Source of the DNA: Bifidobacterium phasiani | GTDB taxonomy: Bacteria; Actinomycetota; Actinomycetes; Actinomycetales; Bifidobacteriaceae | Length of the DNA: 64,000 nt | Assembly: GCF_019331775.1 (NCBI RefSeq) | Contig: NZ_JAHBBD010000012.1 | Span: 17,210 to 81,209 of the forward strand | Direction: 5' to 3' | In this document: positions 52,204 through 59,407 of the stretch, one piece after another | Layout: each line of letters starts with the position of its first letter | Position numbering within the stretch: position 1 is the stretch's first letter | Notes under the pieces: generated by a model | Databases searched by the model: none | What the model was told of the DNA's origin: nothing | The model's input: the letters and a program-made list of their open reading frames with translations, nothing else | Position numbers and translations under genes: made by a program

Positions 52204-52279
52204 GGTCATCCGTATCGGATACCGACCTCATATACGATATACGTATACCCGATCCCCACCCACGCAACGGAGCGCCATC
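52204..52279 (+). promoter_or_regulatory. AT-rich promoter region with dyads before the GH32-like gene
   Basis: A dyad GTATC-G-GATAC (52212-52222), flanked by GGTC and GACC at 52204 and 52224, is followed by TATACGATATACGTATAC (about 52230-52248). This is the most AT-rich piece of the neighbourhood and very likely holds the promoter. The LacI-type operator found at 47365 and 54969 is not seen here. Confidence 0.55.
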
Positions 52280-53710
52280 ATGAGCCTGTTCTACACCCCC
52301 GACCATGCGAAGGTCGGCGACGTCATCCCCTTCTTCGACCGCCGCACCGGCAGGTTCCGCAACTTCTACCTGAAGAACTGGAACCCCGACGCGCCCCGCG
52401 ACCAGGTGCGGTACGGCTGGCACCTGATGTCCGACATCCATGCCGACGCCATTGAGGACACCCCCGTCGGCATCTACGGCGGCACCGGATCGGTCATCGA
52501 CGTCGACGGCACCTACCATCTCTTCTACTGCGTGTTCGACGACAAGCTGCACCGCCAATGGATACGGCACGCCGTCGGCGACGACCTGGTTCACTGGAAG
52601 GATGTCGGCGAACCCTTTGCCCCGGACGAATCGATGTATGAGCCGACCGACTGGCGCGATCCCTTCGTGTTCCTCAACGAGGACGAGGGATGCTGGTGGA
52701 TGCTCGTCGCCGCGCGCCGCGCCGGCGGCGGCGACCGCAACGGATGCGTGGGGCTGTGCGTCTCCGACGACCTGACGCACTGGCGCTGCGAGGCGCCGCT
52801 GTACGCGCCCGACCTGCACCAGTCCGCTTACGAATGCCCGGACATGTTCCGCATCGGCGACTGGTGGTACCTCGTGTTCTCCAACTACACCGACGGCTTC
52901 GCCACCTACTACCGGATGGCCCGGTCGCCGCGCGGCCCGTGGCTGCGCCCGCCCCTCGACACCTTCGACTCCCGCGCGTTCTACGCGGCGAAGACGGGCT
53001 CCGACGGCACGGACCGCTATATCTTCGGCTGGAACCCGACCCGCGGCGAGAACTCGTGGGACTTCGACCCGGCGCCGGAATACTGCGCCGACTACCGGAC
53101 TTGGAACTGGGGCGGGTCGATGGTGGTCCATAGACTGGTCCAGCACGCGGACGGCACCCTGGGCGTCGCCCCCGCGGGAGACCTGCCGGGCGTGCTCGGA
53201 CGGGCGGACGGGGCGACGGCCGTCGAGCCCGTGCCCGTGCAGGGCGATTGGCGCCATGACGGCGACGAATGGACCGGCTCCGGCGACGGCTTCGCCGCGG
53301 CGCTCGGATGTGCGATGCCGGCCACCGGATATCTCGCCGCCACGCTGGAGTACGAAGGCGAACCCGCGCGGTTCGGCCTGATGCTGCATGCCGACGAACG
53401 GCTGTCGGACGGCTACTATCTGTCGTTCGACCCCTGGCACCGCCGCATCGAATGGCGGTCCGGGCTGCGGATGCACGAACGCGGCGGCCAGCTGTTCCCC
53501 TATGCGGTGGAGATGGAGCGGCCGTTCGCGATGGAGGCGGGACGACGCTACCGCGTGGAGCTGTTCGTCGACGGATCGGCCGCCGTGATGTACGTGGACC
53601 GCGACCTGGCTTTCGGCATGCGTCTGTACGACAGGCGTCCCGGCAGGATCGGCTGGTTCGTCGAGCACGGCACGGTGCGGGTGTCCGACGTCTCGGTCCT
53701 GGGACTGTAG
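52280..53710 (+). CDS. Atypical GH32-family glycoside hydrolase (GDVIPF-type nucleophile motif)
   Basis: A 476-residue cytoplasmic enzyme (no signal peptide) with a five-bladed propeller and a C-terminal beta-sandwich. WRDP (Asp127, transition-state stabiliser) and YECPD (Glu185, acid/base) are clear GH32 motifs. The usual WMNDPNG is absent; Asp14 in VGDVIPFFD takes its place, as in a divergent GH32 subgroup. Substrate is therefore uncertain: probably a beta-fructoside or modified fructo-oligosaccharide delivered by the transporter. It is encoded between the DUF624 protein and the LacI regulator, and the latter follows after 52 bases. Confidence 0.8.
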   Translation: MSLFYTPDHAKVGDVIPFFDRRTGRFRNFYLKNWNPDAPRDQVRYGWHLMSDIHADAIEDTPVGIYGGTGSVIDVDGTYHLFYCVFDDKLHRQWIRHAVGDDLVHWKDVGEPFAPDESMYEPTDWRDPFVFLNEDEGCWWMLVAARRAGGGDRNGCVGLCVSDDLTHWRCEAPLYAPDLHQSAYECPDMFRIGDWWYLVFSNYTDGFATYYRMARSPRGPWLRPPLDTFDSRAFYAAKTGSDGTDRYIFGWNPTRGENSWDFDPAPEYCADYRTWNWGGSMVVHRLVQHADGTLGVAPAGDLPGVLGRADGATAVEPVPVQGDWRHDGDEWTGSGDGFAAALGCAMPATGYLAATLEYEGEPARFGLMLHADERLSDGYYLSFDPWHRRIEWRSGLRMHERGGQLFPYAVEMERPFAMEAGRRYRVELFVDGSAAVMYVDRDLAFGMRLYDRRPGRIGWFVEHGTVRVSDVSVLGL

Positions 53711-53762
53711 ACCGGGATGCGGCCGCCCGCGTCCTGTGGGACATAATGGAAGGAGGTGAACA

Positions 53763-54926
53763 ATGACCGACACGATGGTTCCGCCATCGGTCCGATCCCG
53801 TCGAGGAGGACGCATGGTAACGATGAAGGACGTCGCCGACAGGGCAGGGGTGTCGACCTCCACCGTCTCCAGGGTGCTGAACGGCAAGGAGCGCGGGCGC
53901 ATCAAGCCCGACATCGCCAAGGAGGTGCGACGCCAGGCCAAACTGCTCGGCTACAAGCCGAATCCGGTCGCGCGCAGCCTGCGCACGCACAGCAGCCGCA
54001 TCCTCGGATTCGTCAGCGATGAGATCTCCACGACCCCGTTCTCGGGCAGGATCATGCTGGGCGCCCAGGACGCCGCGCGAGAACTCGGCTACATCCTGCT
54101 GGCGGTGAACACCGGCAACGACCCCGAACTCGAGGAGCAGGAGATCGACGCGATCAAACGGTACGGGGCCGACGGCTTCCTGTACGCGATGATGTACAAC
54201 CGCCCCGTCACGGTGCCGCGGTCGCTCGACGGCGTGCCCGCCGTGCTGATCGATGCGCGGGACGAGGACGGCGTGCGACCCTCGATCAGCCCGGACGAAC
54301 GGCGCATCGGCCGTGACGCCACCGAGCGGCTGCTGCGCGCCGGATGCCGCCGCATCATGTACGTGGGCGCCGACGTGCCCCTGGTCGCCCAACGCGGACG
54401 TCTGGCCGGATACCGCGAGGCGCTCGAATCCGCCGGCGTCGGGGCCGACGGGCGTCTGGTGGTCGCGGTGGACGAGCAGGACACCACGGGAGAATTCCTC
54501 CGGGCGTTCGAGGCCATGCGGCCGGACGGCGTGTTTTGCTTCAACGACATACGCGCGAACCTGGTCTATCGCGCTGCCGCGGAGCATGGCCTGACCGTCG
54601 GACGCGACCTCTCCGTGATCGGTGTGGACAACCAGCCGTTCATCGCGGGCATCCTGTCTCCCGCGTTGAGCTCCATCGAACTACCCCATTACGAGATGGG
54701 CTACTGGGGCGTGCGCAAGCTCGTCTCCCTGATCGAGGACCGCGACATCGACGAGGGCAGCCTCGAGCATGCGCCGGGTACGCATACCGGCGACAGCGCC
54801 GGATCCGTGGCCGTCGGCGCCAACGACACCCAGCATGTCGGCGTCCACGCGCAGCTGCCGTCGCTGAAGGACGAGCAGGCGCTGATCGGCTGCGTCCTCG
54901 TGGACAAAAAATCCATCGTCGCGTAG
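53763..54926 (+). CDS. LacI-family transcriptional repressor
   Basis: A 387-residue regulator. The helix-turn-helix (VTMKDVADRAGVSTSTVSRV) lies at about residues 18-37 of the long form, followed by a hinge and a periplasmic-binding-protein-like effector domain. The protein extends ~40 residues past the usual end, perhaps disordered. It probably binds the CG-centred 14-bp sites at 47365, 47379 and 54969 and is released by a fructoside or its phosphate; this is inference from context. Two starts are possible: ATG 53763 behind an almost perfect AAGGAGGTGA, and ATG 53814, directly before the usual LacI N-terminus (MVTMKDVA), behind GAGGAGG. Confidence 0.92.
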   Translation: MTDTMVPPSVRSRRGGRMVTMKDVADRAGVSTSTVSRVLNGKERGRIKPDIAKEVRRQAKLLGYKPNPVARSLRTHSSRILGFVSDEISTTPFSGRIMLGAQDAARELGYILLAVNTGNDPELEEQEIDAIKRYGADGFLYAMMYNRPVTVPRSLDGVPAVLIDARDEDGVRPSISPDERRIGRDATERLLRAGCRRIMYVGADVPLVAQRGRLAGYREALESAGVGADGRLVVAVDEQDTTGEFLRAFEAMRPDGVFCFNDIRANLVYRAAAEHGLTVGRDLSVIGVDNQPFIAGILSPALSSIELPHYEMGYWGVRKLVSLIEDRDIDEGSLEHAPGTHTGDSAGSVAVGANDTQHVGVHAQLPSLKDEQALIGCVLVDKKSIVA

Positions 54927-54927
54927 C

Positions 54928-54982
54928 GTGTCAGACACCAAACGACGCTAATCTGGTACAGCATTGACAGCAAACGATTGCC
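54928..54982 (+). promoter_or_regulatory. Promoter and LacI-type operator of the GH32 gene
   Basis: The operator AGCAAACGATTGCC (54969-54982) matches, in reverse, 13 of 14 bases of operator 1 at 47365. A -10-like TAATCT is at 54949-54954 and a TTGACA -35-like hexamer at 54964-54969, so the exact start is unclear. A short dyad GTGTC-A-GACAC lies at 54928-54938. Confidence 0.65.
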
Positions 54983-55009
54983 GGAGATCTTGCCGAATCT
55001 CCGGCAATC
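54976..55009 (+). promoter_or_regulatory. 13-bp perfect leader hairpin overlapping the operator
   Basis: GATTGCCGGAGAT (54976-54988) pairs with ATCTCCGGCAATC (54997-55009) over an 8-nt loop. The left arm includes the right half of the operator. It lies about 60 nt before the GH32 start and has no T-run, so an attenuator or mRNA-stabilising role is possible. Confidence 0.65.
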
Positions 55010-55071
55010 GGGCCGCCGAATCCCATCAGACCCACAACCACACCACATTCCAGTGGAAAGGAACCATCATC

Positions 55072-56895
55072 ATGACGGCAACACAGCACACCGGCTCCGT
55101 AAGCTTCGGGTTCGACGCCGATGGCTACACCGCGCTCGATCTGTTCGTCGAGCGCGTCGACGGGCAGGGCGCCCCGACCCTGCGCCTGACCGATTCCCGG
55201 GGAGGCGTCCAGGAACGCGTCATGGACGCCGACCTCTTCCGTCAGCGGATCACGTTCGACATCGCGCCGGCGGAACGCTACACGCTGGAAGGTTCCGCGG
55301 CCATGCTGCCGTACGTGTATCTGATGGGCGGCGATGACATCCTCGACCGCGGCATCCGCGTGCTCGACGGCGAGACCGGCGCCGTCACCGCCGGCGACGG
55401 CGCGGACGCGACGCCCGCCCCCTGCCGCGCGGCCGTGCACTACGAGCCGCCGGAGCACTGGATGAACGACCCCAACGGCCTGTGCCGCTTCCAGGGCCGC
55501 TACCACATGTACTACCAGTTCAACCCCTACGGCTGGGGCTGGGACAACATGCACTGGGGGCACGCCGTCAGCCGCGACCTGGTCCACTGGACGCACCTGC
55601 CGGTGTTCCTGGAGCCGCAGCGCGAGCTGCACGCCGACCGCAACACGGCCGGCGGCGCGTTCTCCGGCTCGGCCGTCACCGTGGACGCCGAGGGCCGGCC
55701 GTGCCCGGGCGACGACGCCGCGGCGATCCGCTTCTACCTGACCCGGCACAGCGCACGCAGGGACAACGAGGTGGCCCTGGAGTACCAGAGCACGCTGACC
55801 AGCGCCGACGGCCTGGTCCCGGGGCCCGAGACCCGCATCGTCGACCGCCCCGACGAGCATGTCGGCTTCGACTTCCGCGACCCCAAGGTCGAGACCGGCT
55901 TCGACGGCGGCGCGGTGATGGCCGTCGCCACGTTCCTGGAGTCCTCGGCCGTGCCCGAGGCGCCTGCCCCGGGCGTCTCCGCCGACCACGAGGGCGGCTG
56001 GTTCACCACGCGCGCCGACGGCGCCGCCGGCGAGGAGCGGGCCGACATGGCGCACATCCCGGCGGTCGTCGTCTACCGCAACGCCACGCCGGAGCTGCGC
56101 GACGACGCCTGGGAGTACGCCGGGCCGCTGCTGGTCGAGCGCGGCTACCAGATCGGGCGCACCTTCGAATGCCCCGACGCCTTCCCGCTCGACGGCGCCG
56201 ACGTGGTCGTCGGCGCGATCATGCATGTGCGCACCGAGGGCGGCGCCTTCCAGCCGATCCGCTGGTACGTCGGCGCCGTTGACGGCGACCGCATGACCGT
56301 CGCGCGCTCCGGCTGGGTCGACTTCGGCGACTGCTTCTATGCGGTCCAGTCCTTCCGCGACGACGACGGCCGGCGCATCTGCATCGGCTGGCTGGCCGAC
56401 TGGTGCGGCGTGCGCCGCGAGGCCAAGGGGCGCGCCAACGGCGCGATGTCGCTGCCGCGCGAGCTGCATGTGCGCGACGGCCGGCTGGTCGCCCGGCCCG
56501 TCGCCGAGGTGTACGACCGGCTGGTCGGCGAGCGCATCGAGGCCGGCGACGGCGGCATCTGGCGGGTTCCCGGCAACGCCTACTACGCGGACATCCGCCC
56601 CGACGGCGACTTCGAAGCGACGCTGTGCGACACCGGCGAGGCGTCCTGGCGCATGACCTGCCGCAACGGGATCGTGCGGTGCGTCAGCCGGGGCGCGTCC
56701 AGCGACGGCGTCGTGTGCGAGGCGCGCGTGGACAGGGTCGAGCGCGTCGAGGTCTTCTACGACCGCGGCGTCATCGAGGTGTTCGTCAACGACGGCGAGC
56801 AGGCCGGCGCCATGCTCGCCTACGATCCGCGCGACCACGGCGTGTTCGAACTGGACGGCGAGGCGGCCTGCGAGGTCAGGGCGCTCCGGCGCTGA
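55072..56895 (+). CDS. GH32 beta-fructofuranosidase / fructan beta-fructosidase
   Basis: A 607-residue enzyme without signal peptide, so it hydrolyses imported sucrose or fructo-oligosaccharides in the cytoplasm. An N-terminal ~110-residue beta domain precedes the propeller. The catalytic triad is complete: WMNDPNG (Asp133 nucleophile), FRDP (Asp270) and ECPD (Glu366 acid/base). A C-terminal beta-sandwich (ERVEVFYDRGVIEVFVNDG) ends the protein. The ATG at 55072 follows GGAAAGGA. It ends in a very strong terminator. The shared operator links it to the ABC transporter operon. Confidence 0.93.
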   Translation: MTATQHTGSVSFGFDADGYTALDLFVERVDGQGAPTLRLTDSRGGVQERVMDADLFRQRITFDIAPAERYTLEGSAAMLPYVYLMGGDDILDRGIRVLDGETGAVTAGDGADATPAPCRAAVHYEPPEHWMNDPNGLCRFQGRYHMYYQFNPYGWGWDNMHWGHAVSRDLVHWTHLPVFLEPQRELHADRNTAGGAFSGSAVTVDAEGRPCPGDDAAAIRFYLTRHSARRDNEVALEYQSTLTSADGLVPGPETRIVDRPDEHVGFDFRDPKVETGFDGGAVMAVATFLESSAVPEAPAPGVSADHEGGWFTTRADGAAGEERADMAHIPAVVVYRNATPELRDDAWEYAGPLLVERGYQIGRTFECPDAFPLDGADVVVGAIMHVRTEGGAFQPIRWYVGAVDGDRMTVARSGWVDFGDCFYAVQSFRDDDGRRICIGWLADWCGVRREAKGRANGAMSLPRELHVRDGRLVARPVAEVYDRLVGERIEAGDGGIWRVPGNAYYADIRPDGDFEATLCDTGEASWRMTCRNGIVRCVSRGASSDGVVCEARVDRVERVEVFYDRGVIEVFVNDGEQAGAMLAYDPRDHGVFELDGEAACEVRALRR

Positions 56896-56941
56896 GCGTC
56901 GGTCGGGGCCGTGGCTCCGTCGGACGGCGAGGTATGGCGAA

Positions 56942-56998
56942 GGGCCGGTTCACGGGATCGGGCGAGATGATCCTGTGAACCGGCCCTTTGTTCGTTTT
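56942..56998 (+). terminator. Strong Rho-independent terminator of the sugar locus
   Basis: An 18-bp stem runs from GGGCCGGTTCACGGGATC (56942-56959) to GATCCTGTGAACCGGCCC (56969-56986), with one G-T pair and a 9-nt loop, followed by TTTGTTCGTTTT. Confidence 0.92.
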
Positions 56999-57060
56999 CC
57001 GTACCGAACGGCGGAATGCCGCCGTTGGCTGATGTTCGTTCATGTGCGATGCCGTGCCGT

Positions 57061-57099
57061 CCGGTTCACAGGATGCGCGGCGCGGATCCCGTGAACCGG
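57061..57099 (-). terminator. Mirror-image hairpin after the oxidoreductase gene
   Basis: CCGGTTCACAGGAT (57061-57074) pairs with ATCCCGTGAACCGG (57086-57099), one mismatch. The arms are the reverse complement of the terminator at 56942, so the two hairpins are inverted copies between convergent genes. There is no T-run on the minus strand. Confidence 0.7.
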
Positions 57100-57116
57100 G
57101 CCTTGGCGGCCGCCGC

Positions 57117-58160
57117 TCACTCGAACGGGTACGACAGACCCCACTGGCCGCGGATCGAGTCCATCAGCTCCATGATGCGCAGCGTGTCCGCGTGCGGCAT
57201 GGCCGCGCATTCGGTCAGGCCGTCGAGGATCGCGTTCGCGGCGTCGGCCACCTGGTACTCGTAGCCGGTGAGCTGCGCGGGCACGTCGTGGTGGGCCGCC
57301 AGCTTGTGGTCCGCGTCGAACACGTCGATGCCCTCCACGTTGTTGATGTTCCGGCACACGATGTAGCCCTCCGTGCCCCAGACGTAGCCGCCGCGGTCGG
57401 ACGACACCAGCATCGAGGCCTGCGCGGCGGCCATCGTGCCGTCCTCGTAGCGGATCGTGATCGAATCATGCGCGTCCACGCCGGTCTCGTACGGCACCAT
57501 CGTGGCATCGATCCCGGCGATCGGCCGCGGGCCGAGCACCATGTCGATGAAGTTCAGCGGGTATACGCCGACGTCGAGCAGCGCGCCGCCGGCCAGCGCC
57601 GGGTCGGTCATGCGCGCCTTGCCCGACACCGGGTAGCACAGGTTGGCGTTCACCGCCTTGACCTCGCCGATGACGCCCGAGGCCACGATGTCGTCGATCA
57701 TCGCGCGCGAGGGCATGTAGCGCGTCCAGATGGCCTCGGTGCACAGCAGCCCGGTCCGCCGCGCCGCGTCCAGCAGCTCGCGGGCCTGCGCCGCGTTCGC
57801 GGTGAAGGACTTCTCGACCAGCACGTTCTTGCCGGCCTCCAGGCACATGACGCCCTGCTCGGCGTGCAGGCTGTGCGGCGTGGCGATGTACACCAGGTCG
57901 ACCAGCGGGTCGGCGAGCAGCTCCTCGTACGACCCGTACGAGACCGGGAATCCGTACCTCGCGGCGAACTCCGCGGCGCGTCCGCCGTCGCGCGCGGCGA
58001 CCGCGTACGGCGCGACGAGGTCGCGGTAGCGCGGGTCGCCCGCCATCGCGACCAGCGTGGACGCCATCGAGTGGGCGATGCGCCCGGCTCCGAGAATCGC
58101 CACGTTCACCTTGAGATGTTCGGCCTCGGCCTGGGCGCGCCGACCGTTGAGTCTGCTCAT
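57117..58160 (-). CDS. Gfo/Idh/MocA-family NAD(P)-dependent oxidoreductase
   Basis: A 347-residue dehydrogenase. The Rossmann fold begins with VAILGAGRIAHSMA, and the family motif EKSFTANAAQ (position of EKP) and the C-terminal domain (ALAGGALLDVGVYPLNFI) follow. Such enzymes oxidise or reduce sugars, inositols or sugar derivatives; the exact substrate is unknown. Its place beside the fructoside locus is suggestive, but it points the other way and has its own CCAAGGAGG ribosome-binding site 5-6 nt before the ATG at 58160. Confidence 0.9.
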   Translation of the reverse strand: MSRLNGRRAQAEAEHLKVNVAILGAGRIAHSMASTLVAMAGDPRYRDLVAPYAVAARDGGRAAEFAARYGFPVSYGSYEELLADPLVDLVYIATPHSLHAEQGVMCLEAGKNVLVEKSFTANAAQARELLDAARRTGLLCTEAIWTRYMPSRAMIDDIVASGVIGEVKAVNANLCYPVSGKARMTDPALAGGALLDVGVYPLNFIDMVLGPRPIAGIDATMVPYETGVDAHDSITIRYEDGTMAAAQASMLVSSDRGGYVWGTEGYIVCRNINNVEGIDVFDADHKLAAHHDVPAQLTGYEYQVADAANAILDGLTECAAMPHADTLRIMELMDSIRGQWGLSYPFE

Positions 58161-58296
58161 CGTTCCTCCTTGGAACCCTGTCGTCGCCGGCCGCATCCGT
58201 CGCGGCCGGCCGTGGCTCCCAGTCTACGCGCAGGCCGGGCGGATCCGCCGGCGGGGCCGCGGCCGCACGGGGGTGCCGGGGCGCCGGCGGCGGCGA

Positions 58297-58305
58297 TGCG
58301 ATAAT
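58297..58305 (+). promoter_or_regulatory. Extended -10 (TGCGATAAT) of the vsr gene
   Basis: The box ends 6 nt before a GTG at 58312 and 12 nt before an ATG at 58318. This points to a leaderless message starting at the GTG. Confidence 0.6.
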
Positions 58306-58311
58306 GGTGGC

Positions 58312-58965
58312 GTGACCATGCAGCGCGACGATTCCGACGGTACGACCGACGCCACCCCCACGCCCGGAGTCGGCTCGGCCCCGGCCGGGGCGACGCGCGC
58401 GTCCTCCGGCAAGTCGGCGCGCCGGCCGGCGGCGGGCCGGAGCGGCACCCGTCGCGCCGCCCGCGAGGAGAAGTACGAGCGGGGCACGCGCAGCTACACG
58501 ATGTCGCACATCCGCGGCAAGGACACCTCGATCGAGGTGATGGTGCGGCGCTACCTGTTCTCCCGAGGCCTGCGGTTCCGCAAGAACGACCGTCGCTACC
58601 CGGGGCACCCCGACGTCGTGCTGCCCAAATGGCACGCGGTGGTGTTCGTCAACGGCTGCTTCTGGCATATGCACGAGGACTGCGCCAAGCACGCGATGCC
58701 CAAGTCGAACGTCGAGTTCTGGTCGGCGAAGCTGCTGCGCAACCGGGAGCGCGACCGGCGGCAGCACGCCGAACTGGAGGCCATGGGGTGGCGCGTCATC
58801 GTCGTGTGGGAGTGCGAGCTCGCCAAGGCGACCCGCCGGGAGCGGCTGGAGCGGCTGTATGGCGAGATCACCGGCGCCGGGGCGCAGGCCGATGGGGAGC
58901 CGCGGGACCCGCGCGGCGCGGAGGGGCCGGAGCGGCCGGAGCGGCCGGAGGATCCCCGCCGATAG
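58312..58965 (+). CDS. vsr: Very short patch repair (Vsr) endonuclease
   Basis: A 217-residue protein (215 if the ATG at 58318 is used) that should nick T:G mismatches arising from deamination of 5-methylcytosine. The Vsr core includes RSYTMSHIRGKDTSIE, LRFRKNDRRYPGHPDVVLP (catalytic Asp in HPDVV) and the zinc-binding FVNGCFWHMHEDC. N- and C-terminal Ala/Gly/Pro-rich tails flank the usual ~140-residue core. Vsr genes normally lie beside a cytosine-C5 methyltransferase, but none is present within this window. It is convergent with tRNA-Arg. Confidence 0.93.
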   Translation: MTMQRDDSDGTTDATPTPGVGSAPAGATRASSGKSARRPAAGRSGTRRAAREEKYERGTRSYTMSHIRGKDTSIEVMVRRYLFSRGLRFRKNDRRYPGHPDVVLPKWHAVVFVNGCFWHMHEDCAKHAMPKSNVEFWSAKLLRNRERDRRQHAELEAMGWRVIVVWECELAKATRRERLERLYGEITGAGAQADGEPRDPRGAEGPERPERPEDPRR

Positions 58966-59000
58966 CGAAAAACCCTTGGAACGCGGTGATTCCAAGGGTT
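58966..59000 (-). terminator. Terminator of the tRNA-Arg gene
   Basis: On the minus strand AACCCTTGGAA and TTCCAAGGGTT (arms at 58990-59000 and 58971-58981) form an 11-bp stem with an 8-nt loop, followed by a T-run. It starts directly after the vsr stop codon. Confidence 0.88.
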
Positions 59001-59002
59001 CG

Positions 59003-59078
59003 TGGTGCCCGAGACGCGATTCGAACGCGCGACACCCGCTTTAGGAGAGCGGTGCTCTATCCACTGAGCTACCCGGGC
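59003..59078 (-). tRNA. tRNA-Arg (anticodon CCT)
   Basis: 76 nt with encoded CCA. The acceptor arms are GCCCGGG and CTCGGGC, the D-arm region is GCTCAGTGGATAGAGC, the anticodon loop is CTCCTAA with anticodon CCT, and the T-loop is GTTCGAATC. It reads AGG codons. Confidence 0.95.
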
Positions 59079-59407
59079 GCAAAGAGTCATTATACAGCCT
59101 GACCCGGCGGAATGGAACACCGGCGGGCGGCGCGTCATGTGCATCGCGCCGCCGGGCGGCATGGGGCCGGGGCGAGTGGCTGCGAAGAGGATGCCCATGG
59201 AACCGGAGGCGCCGGGCGGCGCGGGCCGGCAGGTGAGGGGCGGCAGGTGAGGGGCGCCGGATACGGCGATCGCCGCGCGGGAACCGCAGGGTTCCTACGC
59301 GGCGATCGCGGTGGCGCGCCGGGAGCGGTGCCGGCCGGTATCCGTGCGGAGGTGGGCCGGCCGGCGCGCCACGGGCGGATGGGGCGTCGGGCCGATGGCG
59401 GCCGCGC
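59079..59407. other. 329-base intergenic region with a strong hairpin
   Basis: No gene was seen. Near 59226-59255 a short tandem repeat (GGCAGGTGAGGGGC twice) occurs. At 59266-59309 an 18-bp interrupted hairpin (GCGATCGCCGCG with CGCGGCGATCGC, inner GGAACC/GGTTCC) lies downstream of the symporter stop and may end its transcript, although without a T-run. Confidence 0.6.

Noticed and set aside
52280..53710. GH43 instead of GH32 assignment
   Set aside because: The RDP and ECPD motifs and the C-terminal beta-sandwich fit GH32 better, although the first motif is atypical.
58966..59407. Phage or island integration site at tRNA-Arg
   Set aside because: No duplicated tRNA end, integrase gene or foreign composition was found on either side.
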